Part shown: positions 1 through 10,234 of the stretch, piece after piece
How positions within the stretch are numbered: the first letter of the stretch is position 1
Layout of the letters: each line of letters begins with the position of its first letter
From: Hybos culiciformis
Lineage: Eukaryota; Arthropoda; Insecta; Diptera; Hybotidae
NCBI GenBank assembly: GCA_964007475.1
Contig: OZ023275.1
Location: forward strand, 30,509,619-30,573,618
Reading direction: 5' to 3'
Length of the DNA stretch: 64,000 nt
The notes under the pieces: model-generated
What the model was told of the DNA's origin: nothing
What the model saw: the letters and a program-made list of their open reading frames with translations, nothing else
The model's database searches: none
Made by a program: the position numbers and the translations under genes

Positions 1-499
1 ACAGAAAAGAACAAATCATACCTATATACTGAAATATTTGTAAACGCAAAACTTTGAATAAAAATGGAGTAAATCCATTATTTATCGCGAAACCAAAAAA
101 AAAAATTAGAAAATTAACATTTTTTACACACTTTTATTATACTTGGGATGTTTGTATTCATGCATCAAATCTTGTAATCAAATTTTATACCCAAGTATAA
201 TTTTAGAAGTGTTCGTGGAATTTAAAGAGTGATCCACTTCCCGTCATCCGATCGAGATGAAATTTTGTGCATCGACTTGGTGACAATGTATTATAGCAAA
301 ATTTTAGCTCAATGGGTCGAAATTGGGTTTTTTTGAAATTTCAATTTTTGGGAGAAAAAGGTGGCGAGAGATTGAAAATAGTATTGAAACACAAAAAATA
401 AAAACCTTTAATAGATTCGATATAAAGGATTTATATTGAAATATAAGTTTCACGTGTTTCCTATATAAAGGATTTATATTAAAAACTAATTTTCAAGTA
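1..499. repeat. Array unit U0, left part (truncated by window start)
   Basis: This stretch matches the first part of the tandem unit seen again at 4970, 9268, 10845, 13759, 16706, 19649 and 22592: the opening ACAGAAAAGAACAAATC, the block around CATCCGATCGAGATG, and the paired 'taaaggatttatat' motifs. It is more diverged than the later units; for example the segment after 'tataattttaga' is shortened. At about 500 the match stops where foreign DNA has been inserted, and it resumes at about 3959. There is no gene in this part of the unit. Confidence 0.85.
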
Positions 500-1977
500 C
501 ACGGTTAAAAATCTGTGTATGAATTTGAAAAAAAAAAATTTTCACCTAGCATCCACCAAAAACTTCAATACCTTTAAAAAAAACAATTTCATTAAATGGA
601 CAAAATAAATTAATTAATTTAAAAAAAATATTGATTTTTTGTTTTTTTGATTTTTTATGGAATTCAATAAATTTTTTGTAAAATTCGTCAAAATTTTAAA
701 TAAAATTGAAAAATATTTTATTCAGTTTCATCAATGCTTTTTATGAAATTGTCTAAAACTTTTTTAAATTTCACTGAAATTTAGGTAAAATTGAATTAAG
801 TTTTTGCTTAAATTTCACAAATAATTTTTAAAAATCAAATAAATGTTTTTCAATTTAACCAAAGTTGATAATAAATTTGAATAAATTTCTTTTCAATTTT
901 ATCAAAATTTGTCATTATGCTGCATATAATTTTATTCAGTTTCACCAATCCCATTTTTGAAAAAGAATAATATTTCTTTCTTAAAATTTTATTCAGTGTC
1001 ACCCACTCTAGTTATAAATTTGTTCAATTTGATTAAGATTAATCTGAAAATGAATAATGCATTTTTCAATTTCACTAATGATTTTAATGAAATAGAACAC
1101 TAGTTTTATATATTTAAAAAATGCGTTTAATGTATTTGAATAATTTGTTTTTGAATTTTACACAAATCTTAATAAAATATTTTTTTAGTTTCACCAATGC
1201 TGCTCCTATATATAATATTTTTTTTTATTATTATTATTTAAACTCTCAAAATATAGAGTGTCTTAAATAATTGCAGCACTTTGCAGTAAAATAAAAATCT
1301 GAAATGAATTAATATTAATTCTGAAAAACCGTAAAAAACTACATTGTTATAAAAATAGAACTTTTTGAATTAATGTAGGCACTTTATTTTTAATAGAATA
1401 TTTTTATCACTTACAAAAATCTTAGATCAATAAATTTTTTGTTTTGAAATAATATATTTCTTATTATCTAAATTACTATATTAAATGTTTCTTTGTTTAG
1501 AAGAGCATTAAGCCTTAATAGAACAAATTCATTAGATTCTTCAATCTTATAACTAAAATATTTTTCACAGAATTTTAACGTTTTAAATTTTTGGCATATA
1601 AAATATATATTATTTTTTTTTCGAAAAAGATTAATTTAATTTCTCCAAATTCTGGCAAACTATACTTATTCTTATTATTTAAATTCAAGAAAAAATGTAT
1701 TTTATAAAAATAATAATATTTAAAAAAATTGATTGTAAACATACTTTTTTCAATAATATTTTCTATGTGAGATTTATATGGAAAATTTTCTTCATTTATT
1801 GAAGTTTCTTTTACCTTGCTCATTTCCAACAATGGCTGAAAAAGCATGTTCTTGTTAGACTGTCTTTTTTGATGACGCATAGATAAAGTTTTGCAAATAT
1901 TTTTAAAATTGTTTAAAAATCGACCAGGTTTTATAAAATTTTTATGATAGCTTTCAATTTGACGTAAGAGCATACTG
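500..1977. other. A+T-rich DNA inserted into unit U0, unclassified
   Basis: This DNA is absent from every other unit, so it entered unit U0 with or before the hAT element to its right. It is very A+T-rich. Between 600 and 1200 a loose motif resembling 'aaatttcaccaatg' or 'ttttattcagtttcacc' recurs, suggesting an old degenerate repeat. Apart from the exon-like segment at 1815-1974, I see no coding potential. Confidence 0.5.
1815..1974 (-). other. Exon-like segment, unknown protein (possible)
   Basis: On the minus strand an open 53-codon stretch begins LLRQIESYHKNFIKPGRF and ends at about LFQPLLEMSK. It is bounded by CTGCAG (acceptor-like) and by AAG|GTAAAAG (donor-like). Its composition is far more protein-like than the A+T-rich frame continuing past the donor. 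I do not recognise the family. The acceptor CAG overlaps the presumed first bases of the neighbouring hAT element at 1978, so the splice site may be fortuitous. It may be a captured or orphan exon, or chance. Confidence 0.3.
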
Positions 1978-3958
1978 CAGTCAGGCGCGGATTCAAGGGG
2001 GGGTAAAGGGGGTAATTACCCCCCCAGAATCCAGGAAACGAAAATAATATATGCATCGAATATATCTCTTGGCCCAGAATAGTTTACATTTAAACTATGA
2101 AAATTTCGTTATACAAATTTTTCAAAGGTCTACTTCGTTTTTTCCTTTGGTAATAATAATAAAAATGTGTAGAAATATTTTTGAAAATCCTGTATCTATA
2201 CAAATACATACATGCCAGCAAAAGTTTTTTGTTTTCTAATTGCATTTATATTAGTTTGATAATAACTATTTAGTTCGTGTTTTTTTAGTTCGAGGTATAA
2301 AATTAAAATAAATTAATAAAATCAATAAAATTAAAATGCGAAAAATAACAATAAATAGCTTTTTTAAGCCGGTTGAAAAAAAACAAAAGAAGTTGAAAAT
2401 GAAATAAGTTCAGTGGAAATGGAAATAAGTGCAGTAGAAGAAGAAATAGAAGTAGTTGAAAAACAAAGAGACGTGTCATATAATGATATCGGATTCTTTT
2501 TAGAAAAAAATATTTCATGTACTTCTACGTCTGTTAGTATAAGATGTTGTACTCAAAATCAAGAATCTAAATTGCTGTAGACTGTAGGTTTTAAGAAATC
2601 CCCTCGGATATAATTTGAACAAAAAACAGTTTTAGTTTTTTTAATTCTACCAATTTGTGTATACGATTTTGAGGCCGATAGCTTTTCTTATTTTTTTTAG
2701 CTAACATACATCCATTTTCAAAATAAATTTTCAGATTATGACAAAATTCAACTGCTACAGAGCAAAGGCAACGTAGAAAATAAGTCGGTTTACTCCACGC
2801 ATAAAAAATGTGGTAAAGAAATAAAATGTTATTTATCTGAAAAACATTTTAAAAATTACGAATGGCTCATATTTTCAAAAATGTGTAATGGTGCATTTTG
2901 CAAATATTGTTTTTTTTTTTGATAAAATGGGTGGTGTGAATAAGCAAAGTAACTTAAGCAAACTAGTATTTAAGCCGCTAACACAGTATTCAAAATTGAC
3001 CGGTAAAGACGGAGCTTTGGTGGAACATGATTCTCATTTGTATCATAAAAATGCAGTTGCATCAGCAAAACAATTTTTAGCTGCAACTAACAATCCGGTA
3101 CAAGATATTCGAAACCAATTAGATGACCAAAGAAAAAAAAAATTTTAGAAAATAGAAAGCGACTGACACCTGTTATTGAATCAATTATTTTTCTTGGAAG
3201 TCAAAATATAAGCCTACGAGGCCATAGAGATGACGGACCATTACAAATGTCAAAAGAAATGACTGAAGATCATAATCACAAAAATGAAGGTAGACTTTGC
3301 CGATTTCGATAGCGAACCTGTAGTAAGTGGAGAAGTTATTGCCAAAACGGTGGAACAAGCTCTAAGTAAGCTTGGACTTGAATTCAAATTTTGTGTTGGT
3401 ATATCAACAGATGGTTGTAGCGTTATGACGTCTGAGAAAAAAGGTGCAGTTGCCCATTTACAAAAAAAACTAGTTAACGCTACTTATTGTCCGTGTTACA
3501 ATCACGCACTAAATTTATCAATTTCGAAGAGCTCTAAAGTGAAACCTATTCAAAGTACGGTCTCACTTATGAAAGAAGTGATTGCATTTTTCAATTCATC
3601 CGCAAAACGAAATCAAATTATAAAATTTTTTGCGTGCAAAAAACAACTTGTCAGCCTATGTGAAACGAGGTGGATCGAGAGGCATGAATCCGTTTTAAGG
3701 TTCAAAAGCTCATTAACCGAAATAATCAGCTCTTTGGAAAATATATCGCACTGGAAAGATACTGAAACATCGTCTAGGGCAACAATGTTATTAAATAGTC
3801 TAACGACAACATCATTTATTACATCGTTATGTGTATTATCGGATTTGTTGGGAACATCTTCCTCGATCAGTTGTCTTCTTCAAAAAAAATCACTATTAAA
3901 AATTGATGCCGAAAACACTATCAAAGTACTAAGAAATTTACTTTTAAAAAAACGCTGT
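1978..3958 (+). mobile_element. hAT-type DNA transposon with TTF/DUF4371 transposase, 3' truncated
   Basis: The left end (from CAGTCAGGCGCGGATTC, followed by G runs and C runs) resembles the G-rich termini of hAT elements that encode TTF-finger/DUF4371 transposases, and such a transposase follows on the plus strand. The right side stops abruptly at about 3958, where the array unit resumes, with no matching terminal repeat. The element is therefore truncated and no target-site duplication can be identified. It sits inside unit U0, between the conserved 'ttttcaagta' and 'ataaaaaa' motifs of the unit. Confidence 0.65.
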
Positions 3959-3979
3959 AATAAAAAAAGTACATTTTAA
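2780..3979 (+). pseudogene. hAT transposase remnant (TTF finger, DUF4371)
   Basis: The reading is in pieces. About 2790-2905 encodes a cysteine/aromatic stretch with CNGAFCKYC (TTF-type zinc finger). 2888-3148 continues it to a stop. About 3150-3255 holds a segment with [14 protein letters not shown], the DUF4371 signature. 3284-3979 carries the RNase-H-like core, including GISTDGCSVMTSEKKG, the cysteine/histidine motif CPCYNHALNLS and CETRWIERHESV. Frameshifts separate the pieces, and the C-terminal hAT dimerisation domain is absent. The last codons run into array-unit DNA. The copy is inactive, related to the ZMYM1-like or 52-kDa-repressor-like transposases common in insect genomes. Confidence 0.8.
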
Positions 3980-4309
3980 AATATTGCATCATTGACATTC
4001 TACCACAAAGAAAAAAATATACTTTAAGTTTAAGTTCAAGTTTTCTCAACCAAATCACTGTTATATATTTTAATCTGGAATTCTATATTTGCTTTTTACG
4101 CAGATTTGAAAGTTTCCAATTATTTTTTTAATTATATAATTCATTTAATTTACATTTCATCATCAAGATACAATTGAAAAATACGAGTAGCTGAATATTA
4201 ATACTAAAATTATTATAAAAATAATAAGTTAAATAGAAAATTATAATTTAATTATTTTTAATTAAAAAAAAAACAAAACGTTAAATATTTGCAATCTCTA
4301 GTTTTTGAA

Positions 4310-4342
4310 TATAAAAAGAAGTCAAAATCTCATGTTTCAGTT
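4310..4342 (+). promoter_or_regulatory. Core promoter of peptide copy 1 (TATA + Inr)
   Basis: TATAAAAAG lies at 4310-4318 and TCAGTT, the arthropod initiator consensus, at 4337-4342. The T of TATA is 29 bp upstream of the initiator A (4339), which is canonical spacing. Transcription from 4339 would give a 33-nt 5' leader before the ATG at 4372. Confidence 0.75.
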
Positions 4343-4371
4343 AATTTGAAAAAATATTCGATTGACAAAAC

Positions 4372-4551
4372 ATGAAGTCGTTATTTGTGTTAAATATTAT
4401 CATAGTAACAATTTTGTTTTGGATGTGTATTGGTGCCGAAGCTATAGAATGGGATGATCTATTTGCAAAATTGGAGGAATTATTAACTGGAACGAAGTAC
4501 GAGTATTTACTTCCAATGATAAAAGATTTGTATTTACAATTACAATCTTAA
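4372..4551 (+). CDS. Secreted 59-aa peptide, array copy 1 (haplotype A, I25)
   Basis: This is an intronless ORF of 59 codons. Residues 1-21 (MKSLFVLNIIIVTILFWMCIG) form a short basic start and a long hydrophobic core, a clear signal peptide. The best cleavage site is after AEA (residue 24). The mature part of about 35 aa starts IEWDDLFAKLEELL and ends IKDLYLQLQS. It has no cysteine, seven acidic and three lysine residues, and leucines spaced as in two amphipathic helices around a TGTK turn. I do not recognise the family. The start is set by a TATA/initiator promoter giving a 33-nt leader. AATAAA signals follow from 4604. The gene recurs eight times in the array. A secreted effector (salivary, venom, immune or reproductive) is possible but not shown. 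Confidence 0.85.
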   Translation: MKSLFVLNIIIVTILFWMCIGAEAIEWDDLFAKLEELLTGTKYEYLLPMIKDLYLQLQS

Positions 4552-5225
4552 TTGAACTTCGAATTTTATTCGAGTTTATGTTATGCATAAAAATTATTAT
4601 AAAAATAAATAAATATAATAAAAAATAAATTATTTGCTTTTATTTGTTTATTATGACGATTTTGTTTAGAGTGTGCACTTACGGTATACGGCTGAAGCAA
4701 AGCAAAGAAATCAATTAACTAACGGAACAAATAGAAAAATAGTGCAGCTCTTCATAATTAATAGGTGGCTGAACTTTTTAGGGTGACGTTAGAGTTAGGA
4801 AATTTGAAATACATATAAGTTTCGCGTGAATTGAACTTAATTATAATTGGAGCTTAATAAAATTTAAAGGAACCAAATTTGGAAACTTCCAATAATTTTT
4901 TTTAATTCATTTAACGTTCTAAAAATATAATAGTTAATATTATAGTTTAAATGATTATAATAAATAATAACAGAAAAGGACAAATCATACCTATATACTA
5001 AAATATTTGTGAACGCAAAACTTTGAATAAAAATGGATTAAATCCATTATTTTTCGCGAAACCAAAAAAAAAAATAGGAAATTAACATTTTTTACACACT
5101 TGAGATGTTTGTATTCATGCATGAAATCTTGTAATCAAATTTTATACCCAAGTATAATTTTAGACCCATGTATAATAAAAGTGTTTGTGGAATTTATAAA
5201 GTGATCCACTTTGCGTCATCCGATC

Positions 5226-5282
5226 GAGATGAAATTTTGTGCATCGACTTGGTGACAATGTATTATAGCAAAATTTCATCTC
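5226..5282. repeat. Conserved hairpin in the unit's 5' block
   Basis: GAGATGAAATTTTG and its exact reverse complement CAAAATTTCATCTC flank a 29-nt loop. The same 14-bp stem is present in units U1-U7 (for example at 9538, 11100 and 14030) but degraded in U0 near 255-315. Part of the same block, without the right arm, is duplicated in front of the Jockey remnants (about 7967-8030). Function unknown. Confidence 0.6.
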
Positions 5283-5547
5283 AATAGGTCGAGATTGGGT
5301 TTTTAAGAAATTTAAATTTTTGAGAGAAAAAGGTGGCGAGAGATTGAAAATAGTATTGCAACACAAAAAATAAAAACCTTTAATAGATCCGATATAAAGG
5401 ATTTATATTGAAATATAAGTTTCGCGTGTATCCTATATAAAGGATTTATATTAAAAACTAATTTTCAAGTAATAAAAAAAATACAATTTAAAATATTGCA
5501 TCATTGACTTTCTACCACAAAGAAAATAAATATACTTTAAGTTCAAG

Positions 5548-6930
5548 TGTGAAACTAAATAGTTTTTTCTCGTTTTCTAGTTTAGCTTGTAATCTAGTTT
5601 TTTCATATTTAACTGATAGATATCAGTGTGTTGAAATTTGTAAAAAAAAATCATCATTTCTTCACCTTAAATCTGGTGTACCGCAGGGCTCAATTTTGGG
5701 TCCACTGTTATTTCTCCTCTTTATTGACGATCTACCGAAGGTGGTACAGTTTTCTCTAACGCATATATTTGCTGATGATGTACAGCTTCTATGTTCAGCT
5801 CCATTTAAAAACTATAATTCATGTGTTAATGAAATTAATTTGGATTTGGATGCCGTTAATAAATGGGCTATACAAAATAAACTTTTGCTTAATCCATTGA
5901 AAACTAAGGCCTTAGCAATTTACAAAACTCCTATTAAATCCTTTTTGTTGCCAATAAATCTAAATGGAGTTATCATTCCTTACGTTGAGAGGTCGAAGGT
6001 CCTTGGATTCTACTTTACTGAGACTATGTCCTTTGATATTCACATTAATGAAACAATCAGAAAAATCACCTTCACACTTCGACAAATTTATAGTACTAAT
6101 TTTAGTTTGTCTCAAAAAACTAAGCTCTCTCTCATTAATTCTTTAATACTTCCTCACATTTCATATTGCTGTGAAATTTTTTCAGGTACGACTTTTAATG
6201 TTCTGGATAGACTTAAGGTTGCATTTAATAACTGTGTTCGCTTTGTGTTTTCGGTTAAAAGATTTCAACATGTTTCAGAATATACCAAGTTAGTTCTAAG
6301 GTCGAGTTTTTACAATTTTTTTAATATAAGAATGTTACTTTTGATATTTAAAGTGGCAAAAAGTGGCGTGCCTTCTTATTTGTGCAACCGGATTGTGTTT
6401 CTTGAAAGTAGCAGAAGTAAAGTAATATTTATCCCAAGATTCTATACAGGCTTTATGGAGAAATCATTTACAATAAGAGTTGCAAGACTTTGGAATCAGT
6501 TGCCACGTTCGATACGAAACCTTCATAGTTTAAGTGATTTCTCTAATAAGGTCCTTAAACATTTCAATCCTTAATAATTAATTCTATTGTCTTAGATTGT
6601 CGCTATTGAAGCAAATGTGATTGTTTTGAAAAGATTTTACTACTTTTTTGATTATTTTTAGATTTATGGCTGCCATTGGTAGGTTTGGGGGTTCAAAGAT
6701 TTTCTTTTTTTTATTACAATTTATTGATGCTTTTGATTTCATAGGTTTTGTATAATTATAGGTATTAGCATAGTTTGTAGGTATCCTTTTATTTTTTTTT
6801 TTTAAATTATAATAATAATGTATAAGAAATGAATTATGTAATTGTTACTAATTAGTCCTTAATGTATAAGCCGTCAGGCTTGGACTGATTGTTTTGTTTT
6901 TGAAATAAATAAATAAATAAAAATAAATAA
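5548..6930 (+). mobile_element. 5'-truncated non-LTR retrotransposon inserted in U1
   Basis: The insertion interrupts the unit motif 'ctttaagttcaag|ttttctcaacc', which is continuous in other units (for example about 11413-11430). It consists of the 3' half of a reverse transcriptase ORF, a 3' UTR of about 350 bp and an (AATA)n-like tail. At most 1-3 bp are shared at the two junctions, so no long target-site duplication is visible. It is a single-unit event, younger than the array's amplification. Confidence 0.85.
5549..6574 (+). pseudogene. Non-LTR reverse transcriptase, C-terminal half (5'-truncated)
   Basis: This is an open stretch of about 341 codons without the N-terminal fingers/palm motifs. 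It starts just before the SGVPQGSILGPLLFLLFIDDL motif. The catalytic FADD follows (in SLTHIFADDVQLL), then thumb-region motifs (LNPLKTKALAIY, HISYCCEIFSG) and a C-terminal tail with ARLWNQLPRSIRNL. The domain order is that of Jockey/CR1/R1-like LINEs. With no endonuclease and no start of its own it is a dead-on-arrival copy, although the surviving frame is intact, consistent with recent insertion. Confidence 0.85.
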
Positions 6931-7204
6931 GTTTTCTCAACCAAAGCACTGTTATATAGTTTAATCTGGAATTCTATATTTCCTTTTTAACTCGATTTCA
7001 AGTTTACGCAGATTTAAAAGTTTCTGATTATTTTTTGTAATTATACAATTCATTTAATTTACATTTCATCATCAAGATACAATTGAAAATACGAGTAGCT
7101 GAATATTAATACTAAAATTATAAAAATAATAAGTTAAATAGTAATTTAATTATTTTTAATTAAAAAAAAAAAAGTTGAAATATTTGCAATCTCTAGTTTT
7201 TGAA

Positions 7205-7237
7205 TATAAAAAGAAGTCAAAATCTCATGTTTAAGTT
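7205..7237 (+). promoter_or_regulatory. Core promoter of peptide copy 2 (TATA, altered Inr)
   Basis: TATAAAAAG at 7205-7213 is retained, but the initiator hexamer at 7232-7237 reads TAAGTT instead of TCAGTT, removing the C of the consensus immediately before the start A. This is the haplotype-B form. Confidence 0.65.
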
Positions 7238-7266
7238 AATTTGAAAAAATATTCGATTGACAAAAC

Positions 7267-7446
7267 ATGAAGTCGTTATTTGTGTTAAATATTATCATTG
7301 TAACAATTTTGTTTTGGATGTGTATTGGTGCCGAAGCTGTAGAATGGGATGATCTATTTGCAAAATTGGAGGAATTATTAACTGGAACGAAGTACGAGTA
7401 TTTACTTCCAATGATAAAAGATTTGTATTTACAATTACAATCTTAA
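7267..7446 (+). CDS. Secreted 59-aa peptide, array copy 2 (haplotype B, V25)
   Basis: Same 59-codon gene as at 4372, with one amino-acid difference: valine instead of isoleucine at residue 25, the first residue of the predicted mature peptide. A silent ATT/ATA difference occurs in the signal peptide (I11). The frame is fully intact although the unit has suffered a LINE insertion 340 bp upstream of the ATG. The initiator is of the TAAGTT type, so transcription may differ from copy 1. Confidence 0.85.
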   Translation: MKSLFVLNIIIVTILFWMCIGAEAVEWDDLFAKLEELLTGTKYEYLLPMIKDLYLQLQS

Positions 7447-7862
7447 TTGAACTTCGAATTTTATTCTAGTTTATGTTATGCATTAAAATTATTATAAAAA
7501 TAAATAAATATAATAATAAAAAATAAATTATTAGCTTTTATTTGTTTATTATGACGATTTTGTTTAGAGTGTGCACTTACGGTATACGGCTGAAGCAAAG
7601 CAAATAAATCAATTAACTAACGGAACAAATAGAAAAATAGTGCAGCTCTTCATAATTATTAGGTGGCTTAACTTTTTAGGGTGACGTTAGACTTAGGAAA
7701 TTTGAAATACATATAAGTTTCGCGTGAATTGAACTTAATTAAAATTGGAGCTTAATAAAATTTAATGGAACCAAATTTGGAAACTTCCAATAATTTTTTT
7801 TAATTCATTTAACGTTCTAAAAATATAATAGTTAATATTATAGTTTAAATGATTATAATAAA

Positions 7863-8274
7863 CTAGAAAAAAGCCTGCATAGAAAAAATAGTGCAGGCCC
7901 TAGCCTAGTAACAATGCCCTGTTTTTAGTCATTTCGAAAAGAATGCTTTATTTTTTTAAAGAGTGATCCACTTCCCGTCATCCGATCGAGATGAAATTTT
8001 GTACATCGACTTGGTGACAATGTATTATACGGGAACAAATAGGAAAATAGTGCAACTCTTCAGAATTAATAGGTGGTTGAACTTTTGAGGGTGACGTTAC
8101 AGTTAGTAAATTTGAAATATCGGTTTCGCGTGAATTGAGCTTAATTATAATTGTAGCTTAAAAAAATTTAAAGGGACCGAATTGGGAAACTTCCAATCAT
8201 TTTTTTTTAAATTTATTTAACTTTCTAAAAATATAAGAGTAAATATTATAGTTTAAATGATTATAATAAAATAA
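7863..8274. repeat. Internal partial duplication of unit sequence before the Jockey remnant
   Basis: After the unit's usual end ('gattataataaa') comes a short novel segment with a GCCTGCA...TGCAGGC hairpin (7871-7896). Then come a second copy of the 'gatccacttcccgtcatccgatcgag' block and a second, diverged copy of the peptide gene's 3' flank ('atagtgcaactcttcag...gattataataaaataa'). The same arrangement occurs in U3-U6. So the long unit arose by an internal duplication joined to the LINE insertion, before the units were multiplied. Confidence 0.75.
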
Positions 8275-8910
8275 GGTTGTCCTCAAGGATCTATATTGTC
8301 ACCCATTTTATATAATATATACACATATGACTTCCCTTCCTTAACTGAAACCATATCTTCAATTTTCGCAGATGACACAGCTATTCTTTCGTCAGATGTT
8401 TTTGCAATTAAAGTTATCTACAATTTACAAAATTCATTAGATACAATAAGCGCATACTTTTACAAATGGAAAATAGCGATAAATCCATCAAAAACGCAAG
8501 CTATATATTTCACATGGAAAAGAAAAGATATATTTTTACCTCAATCATGCTTAAACTTAGATAACATAGACATACCATGGAACATAGATATCAAATATTT
8601 AGGAATTATATTAGACAAAAAACTAACTTTCAAAACACATATTTCTCAGATAGTAAATAAAGTTAAAACACTAACTGTTATGTTATACCCCCTCATAAAC
8701 AAAAATTCGTACTTAAATATTCGAAATAAGCTATTAATATTTAAATGTGTATTCCTTGCAGTCATGCTCTACGCCTGCCCGGTATGGCAAAAATGTGCGG
8801 AAACACATATTAAAAAAATCCAAGTTTCACAAAACAAACTTTTAAAAATGATTTTTAAAGTACCCTGGTACAGCCGTTCACGAAATTGCAAACATCAATT
8901 CTACTCATGA
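8275..8910 (+). pseudogene. Jockey-like reverse transcriptase remnant in U1 (11-bp deletion form)
   Basis: The coding match begins with no start codon at GCPQGSILSPILYNIY and includes the catalytic FADD (SSIFADDTAIL), INPSKTQAIYFT, YLGIILDKKLTF and a CPVWQKCAE thumb segment. Endonuclease and the N-terminal half of the reverse transcriptase are missing. An 11-bp deletion after VPWYSR shifts the frame, so the C-terminus reads into RNCKHQFYS and stops. The 3' UTR and an A+T-rich tail run to about 9260, where the next unit begins. It is shared as one fixed insertion with units U3-U6 and is not an active gene. Confidence 0.85.
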
Positions 8911-10172
8911 AAAGATAGAAACTATTACAAACAAATTTAATTACAAATGTACTTTCTCGACGAATCCCCTTATTTCTGAGCTAGTCTCTACTTCTTAGTT
9001 TATAATTTAGGTTAACTCACATTAGCTATATTTCTAAGTTTTATCTTATTCCAAAAACAAAAATCAATAGAAGGTTTTTCAACTTTTCCTTTTACATATG
9101 TAATATTCTCTATCTATTATATTTTTTTTCTCTTTCTAAGAATAACTCAGTAGATAAGCATATAAGCTAAACTCTGTAATATTTTAAGTATTATTTGCCT
9201 AAGATTAAGGAAACATGTAAATTATATGATAATAAATAAATTAAATTAAAAAAATTAATAAATAATAACAGAAGAACAAATCATACCTACATATATACTA
9301 AAATATTTGTGAACGCAAAACTTTGAATAAAAATGGATTAAATCCATAAATTTTCGCGAAACCATAAAAAAAAATTTTGAAAATTAACATTTTTTACAAA
9401 CTTTTATTATACTTGAGATGTTTGTATTCATGCATCAAAAATTGTAATCAAATTTTATACCCAAGTATAATTTTAGACCCATGTATAATAAAAGTGTTTG
9501 TGGAATTTAAAAAGTGATCCACTTTCCGTCATCCGATCGAGATGAAATTTTGTGCATCGACTTGGTGACAATGTATTATAGCAAAATTTCATCTCAATGG
9601 GTCGAGATTGGGTTTTTAAGAAATTTAAATTTTTGAGAGAAAAAGGTGGCGAGAGATTGAAAATAGTATTGCAACACAAAAAATAAAAACCTTTAATAGA
9701 TCCGATATAAAGGATTTATATTGAAATTTATTTTTCGCGTGTATCCTATGTAAAGGATTTATATTAAAAACTAATTTTCAAGTAATAAAAAAAATACAAT
9801 TTAAAATATTGCATCATTGACGTTCTACCAAAAAGAAAATAAATATGCTTTAAGTTTAAGTTTAAGTTTTCTCAACCAAAGCACTGTTATATAGTTTAAT
9901 CTGGAATTCTATATTTTCTTTTTAAGTCGATTTCAAGTTAACGCAGATTTAAAAGTTTCCGATTTTTTTTTTGTAATTATGTATACAATTCATTTAATTT
10001 ACATTTCATCATCAAGATACAATTTAAAATACGAGTAGCTGAATATTAATACTAAAATTATTATAAAAATAATAAGTTAAATAGAAAATTATAATTAAAT
10101 TATTTTTAATTAAAAAAAAAAAAAAAAAGTTGAAATATTTGCAATCTGTAGAACTTTATTCGAGTTTTTGAA

Positions 10173-10205
10173 TATAAAAAGAAGTCAAAATCTCATGTTT
10201 AAGTT
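10173..10205 (+). promoter_or_regulatory. Core promoter of the divergent copy 3 (TATA, altered Inr)
   Basis: TATAAAAAG occurs at 10173-10181 and a TAAGTT at the initiator position (10200-10205). The distance to the ATG (62 bp from the T of TATA) is the same as in the other copies. Confidence 0.6.
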
Positions 10206-10234
10206 AATTTGAAAAAATATTCGATTGACAAAAC

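Larger units (their letters stand above)
3959..4969. repeat. Array unit U0, right part
   Basis: The unit sequence resumes at 'taataaaaaaagtacattttaaaatattgc' (equivalent to about 5472 and 11345) and continues through peptide gene copy 1 and its 3' flank to 'gattataataaa', where the next unit starts directly. This unit does not carry the Jockey remnant, so it represents the short form of the unit. Confidence 0.85.
4970..9267. repeat. Array unit U1 (contains an extra LINE insertion)
   Basis: This unit begins ACAGAAAAGGACAAATC and ends where the next ACAGAAGAAC begins. Its order is 5' block, LINE insertion (5548-6930, unique to this unit), peptide copy 2, 3' flank, partial internal duplication (7863-8274), and Jockey remnant with A+T-rich tail (8275 to about 9260). 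Without the unique LINE it would be about 2.9 kb, the length of U3-U6. Confidence 0.9.

Noticed and set aside
5160..5366. 68-codon antisense frame repeated in units U1-U7 (also at 9473, 11035, 13963, 16906, 19849, 22792)
   Set aside because: It exists in every unit only because the DNA block is copied. It has no signal peptide, domain or promoter, and spans the GAGATGAAATTTTG hairpin. Strand and frame preservation are explained by recent duplication.
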